Shown here piece after piece: positions 1 to 8,994 of a DNA stretch of 64,000 bases. The stretch comes from an uncultured Methanobrevibacter sp. GTDB taxonomy: Archaea; Methanobacteriota; Methanobacteria; Methanobacteriales; Methanobacteriaceae. Made by a program: the position numbers and the translations under genes. The notes under the pieces are model-generated. The model searched no databases and was not told the DNA's origin. It was given only the letters and a program-made list of their open reading frames with translations. Each line of letters starts with the position of its first letter. Position 1 is the first letter of the stretch. The stretch covers positions 1 to 64,000 of the forward strand of contig ONJC01000005.1 in NCBI GenBank assembly GCA_900318035.1, written 5' to 3'.

Positions 1-339
1 TTAACCCATCTTCACATAATAGTACAATTTATGCTCCATTAATATATAAAGATACCCAGAGAGCATTTGAAAAGTAATATCGCCCACAAAAATCAACTAA
101 AAAACGTTTAAAAAACAACAATAAACATTAAATAAACACCCATGAAATACAAATGAAACTATAAATTTTCCATTGTAAAAGTGATACATATCAAAAAAAA
201 TACAAAAATCAATGCCCCCCAAAAAAACTGAAAGTACACTGAATTATAAATATCCATAGAAAAAAATATTAAAGTCAATTATCATGGCAAATGAAACCCA
301 ATAAATAACAATTCACAAAGGTATAACCCAACTTGCAAT
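1..339. other. AT-rich spacer without a supported gene
   Basis: No open frame here has a credible start and ribosome binding site. The stretch contains one copy of the dispersed repeat described separately (57-83), preceded by a TATA-like ATATATAAAG, and near its right edge the start of a solitary transposon end (334-378). If the TATA-like box is used, transcription would run rightwards into sequence with no gene on that strand, so a small non-coding transcript is possible but unproven. Confidence 0.5.
57..83 (+). repeat. Dispersed intergenic repeat, copy 1
   Basis: This copy carries the core GAGAGCATTTGA followed by AAAGTAATAT. It differs from the consensus GAGAGCATTTGATGAGTAAT at two bases. 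A TATA-like ATATATAAAG lies just upstream. Related copies are at 29933-29955, 41176-41200 (minus strand), 47116-47142 and 53926-53953. No gene follows on the same strand until 3870. Confidence 0.6.
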
Positions 340-378
340 TCATCCACGACCTTGAAGAGGTCGTGGTATTCTTGCATC
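334..378 (+). mobile_element. Solitary IscB-type transposon right end (remnant)
   Basis: A hairpin with arms CCACGACCT and AGGTCGTGG (344-366) is flanked by TTGCAATTCAT on the left and TATTCTTGC on the right. The same arrangement, GGCAATTCCTC, a CCCCGACCT/AGGTCGGGG hairpin, then TATCCTTGCC, forms the end of the intact IscB element at 45396-45437 when read on the minus strand. The preceding bases can be read as LAIHPRP, close to the LAIPPRP at the C-terminus of the intact IscB. No other part of a transposon is visible upstream, so this is a relic or a solo end. Confidence 0.6.
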
Positions 379-612
379 ATTTTGATAAAAGTCAATATCG
401 TCCTTGATATTGTTAACAACACCGTCCTTAATGTCATAATCTTCATCAATATCCAGTGAAAATATTTCATCCCACGTATCCGAATTGTATTTAGCCAATT
501 TTTTAACAGTCGCATCCTTATACCTATCATCAGTAACCTTATTTCTGAGATAATCAATAGGATAATCCTTTAAGTTTTCTCTAATTTCTCCCAATAATTC
601 CGTAGCTTTCAT
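340..612 (-). CDS. Small hypothetical protein whose tail runs into a transposon end
   Basis: The protein has about 90 residues, is charged and looks helical, with no signal peptide or membrane segment. The ATG at 612 is preceded by GTGGGT, a better start than the in-frame GTG nine bases upstream. The last nine or so residues (IPRPLQGRG) are encoded by the transposon-end hairpin at 344-366. The native 3' end of the gene has therefore probably been replaced by the insertion relic, and the protein may be truncated or given a foreign tail. No family was recognised. It is transcribed towards the left window edge, with the permease gene upstream on the same strand. Confidence 0.5.
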   Translation of the reverse strand: MKATELLGEIRENLKDYPIDYLRNKVTDDRYKDATVKKLAKYNSDTWDEIFSLDIDEDYDIKDGVVNNIKDDIDFYQNDARIPRPLQGRG

Positions 613-655
613 AATACCCACAATTAATTATATATCAAAAAACCTATTAAATTTT

Positions 656-1669
656 CTAAATTAATGCATTGACGCCTACAAGGACAACAAGCAAAATAAC
701 ATTCAAAACAGTAAATATGACAAAATACCTTACCTTGAATTCATCGCATTCACGAACAAGAATTTTAAATGAAATCAGATTGGCCATCGACGCAATGAGA
801 GTACCGAAACCTCCAATGTTAATTCCGACAATAATTGCTTCGTAATTTGTGCTGAAACCGCTGAGAAGAATTGCAGCAGGAACATTTGAAATCACCTGGG
901 ATGCTACAATTCCCCATAGAACTTCATTGCCTGTGATAAACTGTCTAAATAAGGAATTGAAAAATGGAATGTTTTCAAGGTTGCCTATTAGAATAAAAAG
1001 AGCAATGAAGGTTAAAAGTAAAAAATAATCAACACCTGAAAAGACCCTTTTAAGGAAATTTTCTGTTCTTACAGTGATTTTTGACATCACAGGCAAAGTA
1101 ATTGCATCTCTCGGAATGAAAAATAACAAAATAACCAAAAATATCATTGAAACAAGAATATATGGCAAAAGTATTAGGAAAAATGATTCAAACGGAATAT
1201 GAGACACTGTAAACATCACGATATTGTGCGGAGCCCCAATTGGAAGAACCATGCACCCAACATTAGCAGCAATGGTCTGCAGACAAACGGTTAAAATAAT
1301 TAAATCAGAACGGTTAACTTTTTTTAAAGCTAAAATTGAAAACGGTACGAATATGATTAACGAAACATCATTTGTTATGAATATTGAACTTAAAAAGCAA
1401 GTGAACACCAGAACCAGAACTAGCTGACGGGCATTGGAAATCTTGGTTAATAGCTTGCGAACCAACATCTCAAAAACTGATAGGTTCTTTAAAATCTCCA
1501 CAACAATCATTATCACTAAAAGCAATAAGATCGTATCCCAATTAATATAATTCAAATAATTGATAGTTGGTTGGACAAAAAAACAAGAAATGATTGCCAA
1601 TATTAATGATATTGAAAATATAATTTCTTTTTTAAAAAAATTAATTATTTTATCCATTAATTGAACCAT
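656..1669 (-). CDS. ArsB/CitM-type ion permease
   Basis: An integral membrane protein of 337 residues with about nine to ten hydrophobic segments, resembling the ion transporter (IT) superfamily that includes ArsB, NhaD and citrate/metal transporters. Typical signs are the paired-half organisation and the conserved loops TNDVSLI near residue 100 and PIGAPHN near residue 145, which resemble the substrate-binding loops of this superfamily. It is shorter than the usual 400-430 residues. The transported ion cannot be told from sequence; arsenite, sodium or a carboxylate are all possible. An alternative start is the Met at residue 5 (1657); neither start has a strong ribosome binding site. Confidence 0.75.
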   Translation of the reverse strand: MVQLMDKIINFFKKEIIFSISLILAIISCFFVQPTINYLNYINWDTILLLLVIMIVVEILKNLSVFEMLVRKLLTKISNARQLVLVLVFTCFLSSIFITNDVSLIIFVPFSILALKKVNRSDLIILTVCLQTIAANVGCMVLPIGAPHNIVMFTVSHIPFESFFLILLPYILVSMIFLVILLFFIPRDAITLPVMSKITVRTENFLKRVFSGVDYFLLLTFIALFILIGNLENIPFFNSLFRQFITGNEVLWGIVASQVISNVPAAILLSGFSTNYEAIIVGINIGGFGTLIASMANLISFKILVRECDEFKVRYFVIFTVLNVILLVVLVGVNALI

Positions 1670-1696
1670 ACTATCTGTTTAAGTAAATTTTTAAAG

Positions 1697-2011
1697 TTAT
1701 TCTGCATCTTCTTCCATTGTTTCCAAAAGAAAGCTTACTGGTCTGAAACCATCATTGCAGGATATCATCGCAGATTTTTTATTTTTCATCCACCCTCCAT
1801 AGAAATCTTCCGCCCCGTTAGCCAATCCCATTACGAAAGCAGATAAACTTTCCCAGGCACTGTCACAGAATCCTTCCGGTTTTTCCCAACCGTTTGCAAT
1901 GAAGACCTGTCCCTCTTCAACATCACATTCATGTTCCAACGGATTTTCATATTTTTCAATCAAATCATCATGTCTGACTTTTCTCATGACAGTAATTTTA
2001 ACTTTTTTCAC
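1697..2011 (-). CDS. TIGR04076 family protein
   Basis: A small soluble protein of 104 residues. The pattern is VKITV near the start, then a GQVFIANG turn, KPEGFCDSAW, a WM segment and a C-terminal SCNDGFRPVSF stretch. It matches what I remember of the TIGR04076 family, which has conserved cysteines and no assigned function. Its start overlaps the end of the upstream SAP-domain gene by four bases (ATGA), so the two are probably co-translated. Confidence 0.75.
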   Translation of the reverse strand: MKKVKITVMRKVRHDDLIEKYENPLEHECDVEEGQVFIANGWEKPEGFCDSAWESLSAFVMGLANGAEDFYGGWMKNKKSAMISCNDGFRPVSFLLETMEEDAE

Positions 2012-2568
2012 ATTAACGCCTCCAAATCGCTTTCTTCATATTTATTATGACCTTTAAGGCTTTTTTTGTATTTCCAACATTTGATTGCATCATCCAATGA
2101 CTTATCATTATTGTTTTCAAAGAAATCCCTTATGTACTGATTGTATTGAAATTGCTTGTCTATTTTGGTTTTCTCGCCGGAATTTTGAATTTCAAAATAT
2201 GCATCAATTGCATCACCATATGTTTTATCGGGATTTGCTTTCAGCCACTTTTGAAATTTGACTTTAAATTTAAAGCCTTTACCAATCTTTTCCTCAAAAA
2301 ATGCTCTTTTATCTTCACTGCATTTGAAGTTTTCGCCTAATTTCGAATTCAAAGTGATTTCGGATACTGAATCTGTCTGAATCCTTTTAACACTGCTTTG
2401 ATTTAACTCTTCACCTGTAGCAAGATAATGAACAATTCTTTTTTCCAAATCCTCTTTGGAACCTCCGATTCTTAAACCTTCAGCCCTGCAGAAATCCTTC
2501 AATTCCTCCTTTAAAAAATAGTATTCCTTAAATTCTTCCGGGCTTAAATCTCTAGTTAACTTAGGCAT
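2008..2568 (-). CDS. SAP domain protein (DUF6434-like)
   Basis: This protein has 186 residues. Residues about 3-55 form a SAP-like helix-turn-helix motif (LKDFCRAEGLRIGGSKEDL), which commonly binds nucleic acid. The remainder, with FFEEKIGKGFKFKVKFQ and a repeated NPDKTYGDAIDAY / NNDKSLDDAIKCW pattern, resembles the DUF6434 region often fused to SAP in bacterial and archaeal proteins. Function is unknown. It overlaps the downstream TIGR04076 gene by four bases. A DNA- or RNA-binding role is inference. Confidence 0.75.
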   Translation of the reverse strand: MPKLTRDLSPEEFKEYYFLKEELKDFCRAEGLRIGGSKEDLEKRIVHYLATGEELNQSSVKRIQTDSVSEITLNSKLGENFKCSEDKRAFFEEKIGKGFKFKVKFQKWLKANPDKTYGDAIDAYFEIQNSGEKTKIDKQFQYNQYIRDFFENNNDKSLDDAIKCWKYKKSLKGHNKYEESDLEALM

Positions 2569-2579
2569 AAAAATCTAAA

Positions 2580-2609
2580 AAAATAAAAAAAGTAGAGGAG
2601 TTATCCTCT
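2580..2609 (-). terminator. Hairpin terminator overlapping the ychF stop codon
   Basis: The arms AGAGGA and TCCTCT (2594-2609) enclose a four-base loop. Read on the minus strand, the hairpin runs into a tract of seven Ts and more T-rich sequence. The TAA stop codon of the YchF gene lies in the loop region. This is one of several hairpins in the window that overlap a stop codon. Confidence 0.6.
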
Positions 2610-3791
2610 TGTAATGATGCTTATGATGTCACCGTCTTTAAGCTCATAGTCACTGGCTATGCGCATTTTTGATCTTGCATCAACAGCATGCATAAAATTA
2701 TCTCCAATGTCAGTGTGGACAAGATAAGCTAACTGACGTGGATTTGAACCTCTTTTAAGCAGTATCCCATCGGGAAGAACATTTCCCTTTTGGTCAGTGT
2801 ATTTGTTCTCATCCTGAACCGGATACACGACAATCTGGTCTAGCAGGTCAAAAACGCCGAAATTCAATACATCCTGAATTCCAGTACTTCCATACCTGTC
2901 CAAAATATTGGTTTGAATATATTCCAAACCTTTTTTCTGTGCTTCAGACAGCTCTTCAGGCTTCAATATTTCAAAATGATCATCACCCGGCATATAGCTG
3001 ATTAAACCGCTTTTGGCAGCATTTACAAGTGCCAACTCAGAGCCTGCAGAAGTTGGAATAACATTCGGATACTTTTCCTTGATTCTTTTAATGTTTTCCT
3101 CTGAGGTAGGCAGGTCAGCCTTGTTTGCAATAATCATCATAGGCTTTGCAATATGCAGGATATTACGGGTAAGTTCAATCAGATCTTCCTCTTCCCATTT
3201 ATTGAAATCCGGTTCGATAGTTCTTTTTGCTTCTATAATATCTTCAATAGCTATTCCGGTACCGGACAATTGGTCAAACAATACTTTTGCAATGTCGAGA
3301 TGTTCCGCACCTATTTTTCTTACAAGCCTTACCCAATTTTTTGACAATATTCCATACATCCACATTACGATTTCATTTTCAAGAAAATCCAAATCTTCAA
3401 GAGGGTCGTGACTGCCGGCATCAACCGGATTTCCTTCAAGGTCAGTTGATCCTGAAGCATCAATAACATTAATGAATACTTTAGCCTGCATTAAATCGTC
3501 TAAAAACTTATTACCTAATCCTTTTCCTTCATGTGCTCCAGGAACCAGCCCTGCAACATCTATCAATTCAATTGGAAGCAATCTTTTTCCATCAATACAT
3601 ATTGAATTGTGAGGATTGCATGTAACACCCAATTCCTTACACGGACAATCCTTAATTACATGAGCAACTGCTTTATTCGCATCTATTGTTGTAAATGGAT
3701 AGTTTGCCATTTCTACGGTAGATGCAGTTGCTGAATTGAAAAAAGATGATTTTCCAACATTCGGTTTTCCACAAACTGCAATTTGAAGCAT
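2601..3791 (-). CDS. ychF: YchF/OLA1-family redox-regulated ATPase
   Basis: An Obg-family P-loop NTPase of about 396 residues. The P-loop GKPNVGKSS is near the N-terminus, followed by the G3 motif DVAGLVPGA, the NKAD motif around residue 225, and a C-terminal TGS domain ([15 protein letters not shown] to the end). Family members bind ATP rather than GTP and associate with ribosomes or the proteasome. The start is placed at ATG 3791, beginning MLQIAV, rather than at the GTG nine bases upstream, because the P-loop strand begins there in relatives. It is divergent from the metallophosphoesterase gene. Confidence 0.92.
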   Translation of the reverse strand: MLQIAVCGKPNVGKSSFFNSATASTVEMANYPFTTIDANKAVAHVIKDCPCKELGVTCNPHNSICIDGKRLLPIELIDVAGLVPGAHEGKGLGNKFLDDLMQAKVFINVIDASGSTDLEGNPVDAGSHDPLEDLDFLENEIVMWMYGILSKNWVRLVRKIGAEHLDIAKVLFDQLSGTGIAIEDIIEAKRTIEPDFNKWEEEDLIELTRNILHIAKPMMIIANKADLPTSEENIKRIKEKYPNVIPTSAGSELALVNAAKSGLISYMPGDDHFEILKPEELSEAQKKGLEYIQTNILDRYGSTGIQDVLNFGVFDLLDQIVVYPVQDENKYTDQKGNVLPDGILLKRGSNPRQLAYLVHTDIGDNFMHAVDARSKMRIASDYELKDGDIISIITRG

Positions 3792-3869
3792 AATAATCAC
3801 TTTATCAATAATAACATCATAATGTATGTTTTTAAAATTATAAATAGTTTCAGAAATAATGTATAATTA

Positions 3870-4739
3870 ATGAAGGATGAAAATATTGAACGCCCATCAG
3901 CTATGAAAGTTCGCCAAGGAATCCAGGATGCAATGACAAATTCACTTCCTGAAAAGCATTTTAGCGAAAACCATATTGATCTGGTTGAAATAGACATTCC
4001 ACTCAATGATTTAGGTTGGAATTTTAATAATTACAAAATTTTGAATTTAACTGACATTCATTTGGGCCAGTGGATTAATCCCGAGTATTTGGATGAACTT
4101 ATAGACTATGTCAATACATTGAATATTGATTTAATCACATTGACAGGAGATTACTTTTCATATAATCTCGAGGACTATGACAAATCCCTGGAAAAATCTC
4201 TTAAAAAATTGAAGACAAGAGAAGGAAAATACGGAATTTTAGGAAATCATGACCATTGGATGAGTGCTGATAGGGTTAGAGAAATCTTTAAAAACGCAAA
4301 TATCGTTGACTTAAGCAATGATGTCGTTACCCTTAAAAAAAATGGGGACTGCATGAACCTTTGCGGCGTTGACAGCTATACCGTCTGTGCCGATAATTTG
4401 GATAATGTCATTTCCAAAATGCCTAAAAATATTCCAAGCATTTTACTTGCCCATGAACCAGATTTTGCACAAGAATCCTCACAAACCGGATTATTCGACC
4501 TGCAGATTTCAGGCCATTCCCATGGAGGGCAATTTATAATTCCAGGATTTGAAACAACACCATTCAGGGGACCTAACTCAACAAGATATCCTGTCGGACT
4601 TTATAAAGTTGGAGATATGCTCCAATACACCAGCAAAGGCCTTGGAACAAATTCGTTTAGGATTAGAATCAATTGTAAACCAGAGATTACAATAATAACC
4701 TTGAAAACCAGTAAAAGAAGAAAAATCAAGATAGAATGA
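3870..4739 (+). CDS. Calcineurin-like metallophosphoesterase
   Basis: A 289-residue protein with the full metallophosphoesterase motif series: TDIHLGQ, GDYF, GNHDHW, AHEPDF and SGHSHGGQ. It most resembles the YkuE-like phosphodiesterases. There is no transmembrane segment before the catalytic domain, although relatives often have one. A TATA-like TTATAAATAG lies about 33 bases before the ATG and no Shine-Dalgarno is visible, so the transcript may be leaderless. The stop overlaps the next gene by four bases (ATGA), which suggests that the two products act together. The substrate is not known. Confidence 0.85.
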   Translation: MKDENIERPSAMKVRQGIQDAMTNSLPEKHFSENHIDLVEIDIPLNDLGWNFNNYKILNLTDIHLGQWINPEYLDELIDYVNTLNIDLITLTGDYFSYNLEDYDKSLEKSLKKLKTREGKYGILGNHDHWMSADRVREIFKNANIVDLSNDVVTLKKNGDCMNLCGVDSYTVCADNLDNVISKMPKNIPSILLAHEPDFAQESSQTGLFDLQISGHSHGGQFIIPGFETTPFRGPNSTRYPVGLYKVGDMLQYTSKGLGTNSFRIRINCKPEITIITLKTSKRRKIKIE

Positions 4740-6859
4740 TAAAAAATAGATTGATTTCATCTTTAAGGACAATAATTACAACATTGCTTTTTGCATTAGC
4801 CAACATTATGGCAATATATTTTGTGGACTATATCAGTACCGACTTTACCGTTGGCCCATGGTATAATGCAATCATTATTGTAATAGCCGTTGCAATTGCA
4901 AATGCTCTTTTATGGCCGATATTCAGACGTTTTTTAATGAAAATCATCATATTTACGTTTGGAATCGGATCTCTTTTTATAAACTCGATTATCTTTTATA
5001 TCGCATCATATTTCATTCCAGGAGTCTCAGCAGGAATCTATGGAGTCCTGCAGGTTCCGATTGTAATGGCAATAGCGACAACTCTAATGGCAAACATTAC
5101 AAACACCAACTACTACGACAATTATATCCAGAGCATCCTAAAGTATGCGCTGGAACAGAAGACTCCCTACAAAAAAATATATTCAGGAGTGATAATGCTT
5201 GAAATAGACGGCCTTTCAATAAACATACTCAAAAAGGCTATTGATAAGGGCGTGATGCCGAATCTTAAAAAATGGCTGGATGACGGGACCCATACCCTGA
5301 AGGGCTGGGAAACAGACTTATCTTCACAGACAGGTGCAAGCCAAGCAGGGATTCTTCATGGAAACAATCAGGACATTGTTGCATACAGATGGATTGAAAA
5401 GGAAAACAACAATCAGCTTGTGGTTTCGGGAAAATTGAGTGATGCCCCACTGGTTGAAAAAAGAATAAGCAACGGAGAAGGATTGCTTGTAAACGGAATA
5501 AGCATTGCAAACATGTTCTCAGGAGACAGTGAAATTCCAACATTAACCTCCTCAAAGCTCGGAGGATTATCCAAAATATACAATAAGACCCTGAATGCGG
5601 CATTTTTAGATGCCTATAACTTCCAAAGACTGTTTCTACTGTTTTTATGGGACATCATTCTAGAGCTTTACTCTCAGATTACTCATTATTTGAAAAATAT
5701 ACAGCCAAGACTTAGAAGGACAATTGTTTATGCCACCGTTAGAGCAGGAGCTAATGTGGTTTTAAGAGAGGTGACAACTGATGTCCTTACAAGTGAAATA
5801 CTTGCTGGAAACATCGATACCGCCTATGCGACATACATGGGCTATGATGAAATCGCACATCACTCAGGAGTGGAGGACGATGACGTTTGGGGAGCCTTGA
5901 AAAGGATTGACGTGCAATTTGCAAAAATAACCTCTGCGATTGAGATGAGTGACAGAGATTATAAAATAGTGGTCTTATCTGACCATGGACAGTCCAAAGG
6001 GGCAACCTTCAAGCAGAGATATGGAATAACATTGGGAAATTATGTTAGAAAATTGCTTCCGGATGATTTGATGGTGTTTAAGACAGAATACAATATCGAC
6101 CACTTCAGGGATGCGGTAATTCCTGAAAACCTGCAGATCAGACATCTTAAAAACAAGTTTGGAGACATTCATGATGACCTGTTTGAAGATTTAAAATCGC
6201 TTCAGGATATAAAAGATCAAGTTGAAAAAAGAAAACCATCATTAATTTTCGAAAATGAGAAATATAAAAATCTGAAAGACAAATATACGAATAGTTTGGA
6301 TTACATCAAAGGTTATGAAAGCACCCCGCAAAGTACTAAAAAAGCAAAAGACTCCGAACTGATTGTTTTAGGTTCAGGAAACATGGGACTGATATATTTA
6401 ACCCAATGGAGCGAGAGATTAAACTACGAAGAAATCGTGATGCTATTTCCTGATTTAATCCCAGGCCTTGTAAAACACTCCGGAATCGGTTTCATTTTAG
6501 TCAATTCAATAGCCGATGGAGGAATGGTCATCGGCCAGAATGGAATCTACTATTTGGACAGTGATATAATCGTCGGTGAAAATCCGCTTGAGGACTTTGG
6601 CGTTAATGCCGCCAGCCACCTGAAAAGGCAAAATTCCTTCAGGAACATGCCGGACATTTTAGTGAACAGCTTTTATGATGCAAAATTCGATGAAGTCTGT
6701 GCATTTGAAGAGCTGATTGGATCTCATGGAGGTTTGGGAGGAGACCAGTCAAAACCGTTTATTCTATATCCTTCCGAGTGGAGCGATCCCGGCGATTTGG
6801 TTGGTGCAGAATCAATATATTCATTTTTAAAAATGAAAATAGAGAATTTAAACTCTTGA
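4736..6859 (+). CDS. Membrane phosphatase-like protein with an N-terminal four-helix domain
   Basis: This protein has 707 residues. Residues about 5-115 contain four hydrophobic helices resembling the phage-holin-4/mycobacterial 4-TMS family. From about residue 150 there is an alkaline-phosphatase/nucleotide-pyrophosphatase-like domain, with MLEIDGLS as the likely first metal site, TGASQAG around the nucleophile region, AHHSG, and VLSDHGQSKG. It is therefore likely a membrane-bound phosphoesterase or phosphotransferase with its catalytic domain on one face of the membrane. It is translationally coupled to the upstream metallophosphoesterase. Substrates could be lipid, nucleotide or cell-wall phosphates; the sequence does not decide. 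Its 3' end overlaps the convergent sirtuin gene by 12 bases. Confidence 0.75.
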   Translation: MIKNRLISSLRTIITTLLFALANIMAIYFVDYISTDFTVGPWYNAIIIVIAVAIANALLWPIFRRFLMKIIIFTFGIGSLFINSIIFYIASYFIPGVSAGIYGVLQVPIVMAIATTLMANITNTNYYDNYIQSILKYALEQKTPYKKIYSGVIMLEIDGLSINILKKAIDKGVMPNLKKWLDDGTHTLKGWETDLSSQTGASQAGILHGNNQDIVAYRWIEKENNNQLVVSGKLSDAPLVEKRISNGEGLLVNGISIANMFSGDSEIPTLTSSKLGGLSKIYNKTLNAAFLDAYNFQRLFLLFLWDIILELYSQITHYLKNIQPRLRRTIVYATVRAGANVVLREVTTDVLTSEILAGNIDTAYATYMGYDEIAHHSGVEDDDVWGALKRIDVQFAKITSAIEMSDRDYKIVVLSDHGQSKGATFKQRYGITLGNYVRKLLPDDLMVFKTEYNIDHFRDAVIPENLQIRHLKNKFGDIHDDLFEDLKSLQDIKDQVEKRKPSLIFENEKYKNLKDKYTNSLDYIKGYESTPQSTKKAKDSELIVLGSGNMGLIYLTQWSERLNYEEIVMLFPDLIPGLVKHSGIGFILVNSIADGGMVIGQNGIYYLDSDIIVGENPLEDFGVNAASHLKRQNSFRNMPDILVNSFYDAKFDEVCAFEELIGSHGGLGGDQSKPFILYPSEWSDPGDLVGAESIYSFLKMKIENLNS

Positions 6860-7699
6860 AAGCCAATAGTCAAAAATCTCTGAAATCTCTTCATCAAAAC
6901 TTATTGTCTTATCCTTATTTTGTGGTATCGGTTGAGGATAATCCCTGTTCAGCCTGATTAATGTAGTGTTGGGATTGTCAAATGTCATCTGCTCGAACGG
7001 ATATCTGATAATGACCGGAGTGTTGAATCCAACACCCAACTCCAAAAATACAATGTTTTTGGTTTCATCGACATGTTCTAAAAATTCAGAATATCTTCTG
7101 TTCATCTGATGCCAATTTTCATCCTCGACAAAGAAATTGTCCTTTCTGACGTTGATTTCCATATTTCCGCCGCACACCGGACAGATTGGAACCAGCTCAG
7201 TTGGAATCTTACAGTCTTCAGTCTTTTCAATAGCTTCAAAAACCAATTCCTCATTTGAATACAGCTTGTCATGACATGCCTTTTCACATTGCATAAGACC
7301 ATAATCGCCCTGAGTTGCAAAAATTTTCTCGTCATCAAATCCGTTTATCCAAAACTGGTGCTCCACATTTGTTGTCAGAACAAAATAATCCTTATCCTTA
7401 ACCAAATCCAACAATTGCCCATATAATTTTGTTTTTCCAACAGAATATCTGTTTACATAGACATGACGTGCCCAGTGAGCCCATTTTTCCTCCTGGGTTT
7501 TGTAAGGATAGAATGTGGCAGAATACATGTCCTGAACCCCATACTTTTCAATGAAATCCTGAAAGTTGTCATCAAAACGCTTGCCGGAATATTCCAAACC
7601 TGCTGCGGCCGAAAATCCTGCTCCTGCGCCAATTAAAATATATTCTGCATCTTCAATAGCCCTGTAAGCCTTATCTAATCTTTGTACAAAACGGTCCAC
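6848..7699 (-). CDS. Class M sirtuin (SirTM), probable protein ADP-ribosyltransferase
   Basis: A sirtuin-fold protein of 283 residues. The NAD-binding GAGAGFS loop is at residues 24-30 and the TTNVEHQF motif at about 109-116. A cysteine cluster includes CEKAC and CPVCGG, likely zinc ligands. The usual catalytic His-Gly is replaced by Gln130-Gly131 in ATQGDYG. That substitution and the macrodomain partner are hallmarks of SirTM enzymes, which in Staphylococcus and Streptococcus ADP-ribosylate proteins instead of deacetylating them. The start is GTG, preceded by GGGTG. It lies 12 bases downstream of the macrodomain gene, so one transcript is likely. The lipoylated GcvH-like and LplA2 partners seen in the bacterial operons are not adjacent here. 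Confidence 0.82.
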   Translation of the reverse strand: MDRFVQRLDKAYRAIEDAEYILIGAGAGFSAAAGLEYSGKRFDDNFQDFIEKYGVQDMYSATFYPYKTQEEKWAHWARHVYVNRYSVGKTKLYGQLLDLVKDKDYFVLTTNVEHQFWINGFDDEKIFATQGDYGLMQCEKACHDKLYSNEELVFEAIEKTEDCKIPTELVPICPVCGGNMEINVRKDNFFVEDENWHQMNRRYSEFLEHVDETKNIVFLELGVGFNTPVIIRYPFEQMTFDNPNTTLIRLNRDYPQPIPQNKDKTISFDEEISEIFDYWLSRV

Positions 7700-7711
7700 A
7701 TTAACACCCCA

Positions 7712-8488
7712 TTAGAATAATAAATTTTTATATATCATATAATCATCATCAGAAAAAACATCAAAAATCACATTTTTCAATGTTGTTTCATTCAAATCCA
7801 AATAATCCTTAACTGTCCTGACTGCAATTTCTGCAGCCATTTTCTGTGGAAAATTAAATACCCCTGTTGATATGCAGCAGAAAGCTAATGACTCCAGTTT
7901 ATTTGAGGTTGCAATTTCCAGACATGACCTGTAGCAATCGGCCAATGATTCACAATCATTTTTAGAAGGCCTTAACCCTTGAGGGATTGCCGGACCGACA
8001 GTGTGTATCACATATTTTGAAGGAAGGTTATACCCGGAGGTTATTTTGGCCTTTCCAACTTCCTCATCCCCGTCCTGCATTTCCATAATCCTGTTGCACT
8101 CCTCCCTCAGCTGAAGTCCGGAAGCTGAATGAATAACATTGTCAATGCAGTTGTGAAGGGGAACAAAGCATCCCAGCAATTTTGAATTTGCGGCATTTAC
8201 AATACCGTCGACCTTTAAGGTTGTAATATCTCCTTGCCAAAGCATTATCTTTCCGTTGACATCCCCAATATCCTCAACTGAAGTCAGATTCTTGTTCAAT
8301 GTTTCTTGTGTTAAAAAATCATCCTGAACTTTCAAAAATTCATCAGACACCTTAGAAGGCATCCTTACATTCATCAGTGCACGAAACAAATTTCTTTTAT
8401 CATGATAGCTTTGGGGAATTTCAATAGCTTCATTTCTCTCACCAATCAAATAACCAATTAAAAAATCCAACTGTTCCTGCCTGTCCAT
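7712..8488 (-). CDS. Zinc-type macrodomain protein-ADP-ribose hydrolase
   Basis: A macrodomain protein of 258 residues with a helical N-terminal extension (about 1-75). The core motifs are GDIT (86-89) and VNAAN (97-101), followed by a cysteine/histidine segment with Cys107, His112 and Cys114 that matches the zinc-binding loop of the SirTM-associated macrodomains, and HTVGP later. These enzymes remove the ADP-ribose put on by SirTM. The ATG follows a strong GGAGGTGA. The gene precedes and is probably co-transcribed with the sirtuin, and is divergent from the HxlR regulator, which may control it. Confidence 0.85.
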   Translation of the reverse strand: MDRQEQLDFLIGYLIGERNEAIEIPQSYHDKRNLFRALMNVRMPSKVSDEFLKVQDDFLTQETLNKNLTSVEDIGDVNGKIMLWQGDITTLKVDGIVNAANSKLLGCFVPLHNCIDNVIHSASGLQLREECNRIMEMQDGDEEVGKAKITSGYNLPSKYVIHTVGPAIPQGLRPSKNDCESLADCYRSCLEIATSNKLESLAFCCISTGVFNFPQKMAAEIAVRTVKDYLDLNETTLKNVIFDVFSDDDYMIYKNLLF

Positions 8489-8543
8489 TCACTCACCTCC
8501 GATTCGTTAATAATAATTGAATTTTAGTATTTAAATGATTTTT

Positions 8544-8590
8544 GTAACCATTAGGAAACCCAGTAACCAAAAAGTAACTAATATATAATA
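8544..8590 (+). promoter_or_regulatory. GTAACY repeats at the HxlR promoter
   Basis: GTAACC occurs at 8544 and 8563 and GTAACT at 8574, directly before a TATA-like AATATATAATA (about 8579-8590), which lies 15-25 bases before the HxlR start. The pair AGTAACC-AAAA-AGTAACT (8562-8579) is nearly identical to a site upstream of the Get3 gene (14235-14251). Placement next to the TATA box suggests a repressor or autoregulatory operator, with the HxlR protein the obvious candidate. It could also act on the divergent macrodomain-sirtuin pair. This is inference from position and repetition. Confidence 0.5.
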
Positions 8591-8603
8591 ATTTAATCAA
8601 AAT

Positions 8604-8993
8604 ATGACTATGGATAGTGAAAAAATAGTCTGTCCGGTCGACAAGACTCTAAATCTGATTAACAAAAAATGGAGCATCCAAATTATAAGGGACATGTTCT
8701 TTGGAAAAAAGCATTTCAAAGAATTTAAAGAGGATAAACCAAAATTGTCAAATAAGGTATTATCAAATTGCCTTAAGGAATTGGAAGAAAATGGATTAAT
8801 TAGAAAGGAAGTTTTGAATACCACTCCAGTTACAACAGAGTATTATCTGACCGAATATGGCAAATCCATGAACAGAATCATCTATGAACTAGCCATGTTT
8901 ACACTGCAAAACGATGATGAACATTCTTACTCAGATGAGGTAAGAGATGACTTAAAAAATACGTTTAAAGAAAAACTAGAGATAAATGATTAA
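8604..8993 (+). CDS. HxlR/MarR-like winged-helix regulator
   Basis: A transcriptional regulator of 129 residues with the classic HxlR pattern: Cys10-Pro-Val near the N-terminus, then NKKWSIQIIRDMFFG, a winged-helix KLSNKVLSNCLKELEENGLI, and TTEYYLTEYGKSM. The N-terminal cysteine is the residue that senses reactive electrophiles or oxidants in characterised relatives such as HypR and YodB. The start could also be the Met at residue 3. It overlaps or abuts cbiE and is divergent from the macrodomain-sirtuin pair. A GTAACY repeat cluster lies in its promoter. The target genes are inferred only. Confidence 0.85.
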   Translation: MTMDSEKIVCPVDKTLNLINKKWSIQIIRDMFFGKKHFKEFKEDKPKLSNKVLSNCLKELEENGLIRKEVLNTTPVTTEYYLTEYGKSMNRIIYELAMFTLQNDDEHSYSDEVRDDLKNTFKEKLEIND

Positions 8994-8994
8994 A

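Noticed and set aside
282-557. 91-residue minus-strand frame
   Set aside because: It is an alternative frame of the 340-612 gene with poor composition and crosses the transposon end.
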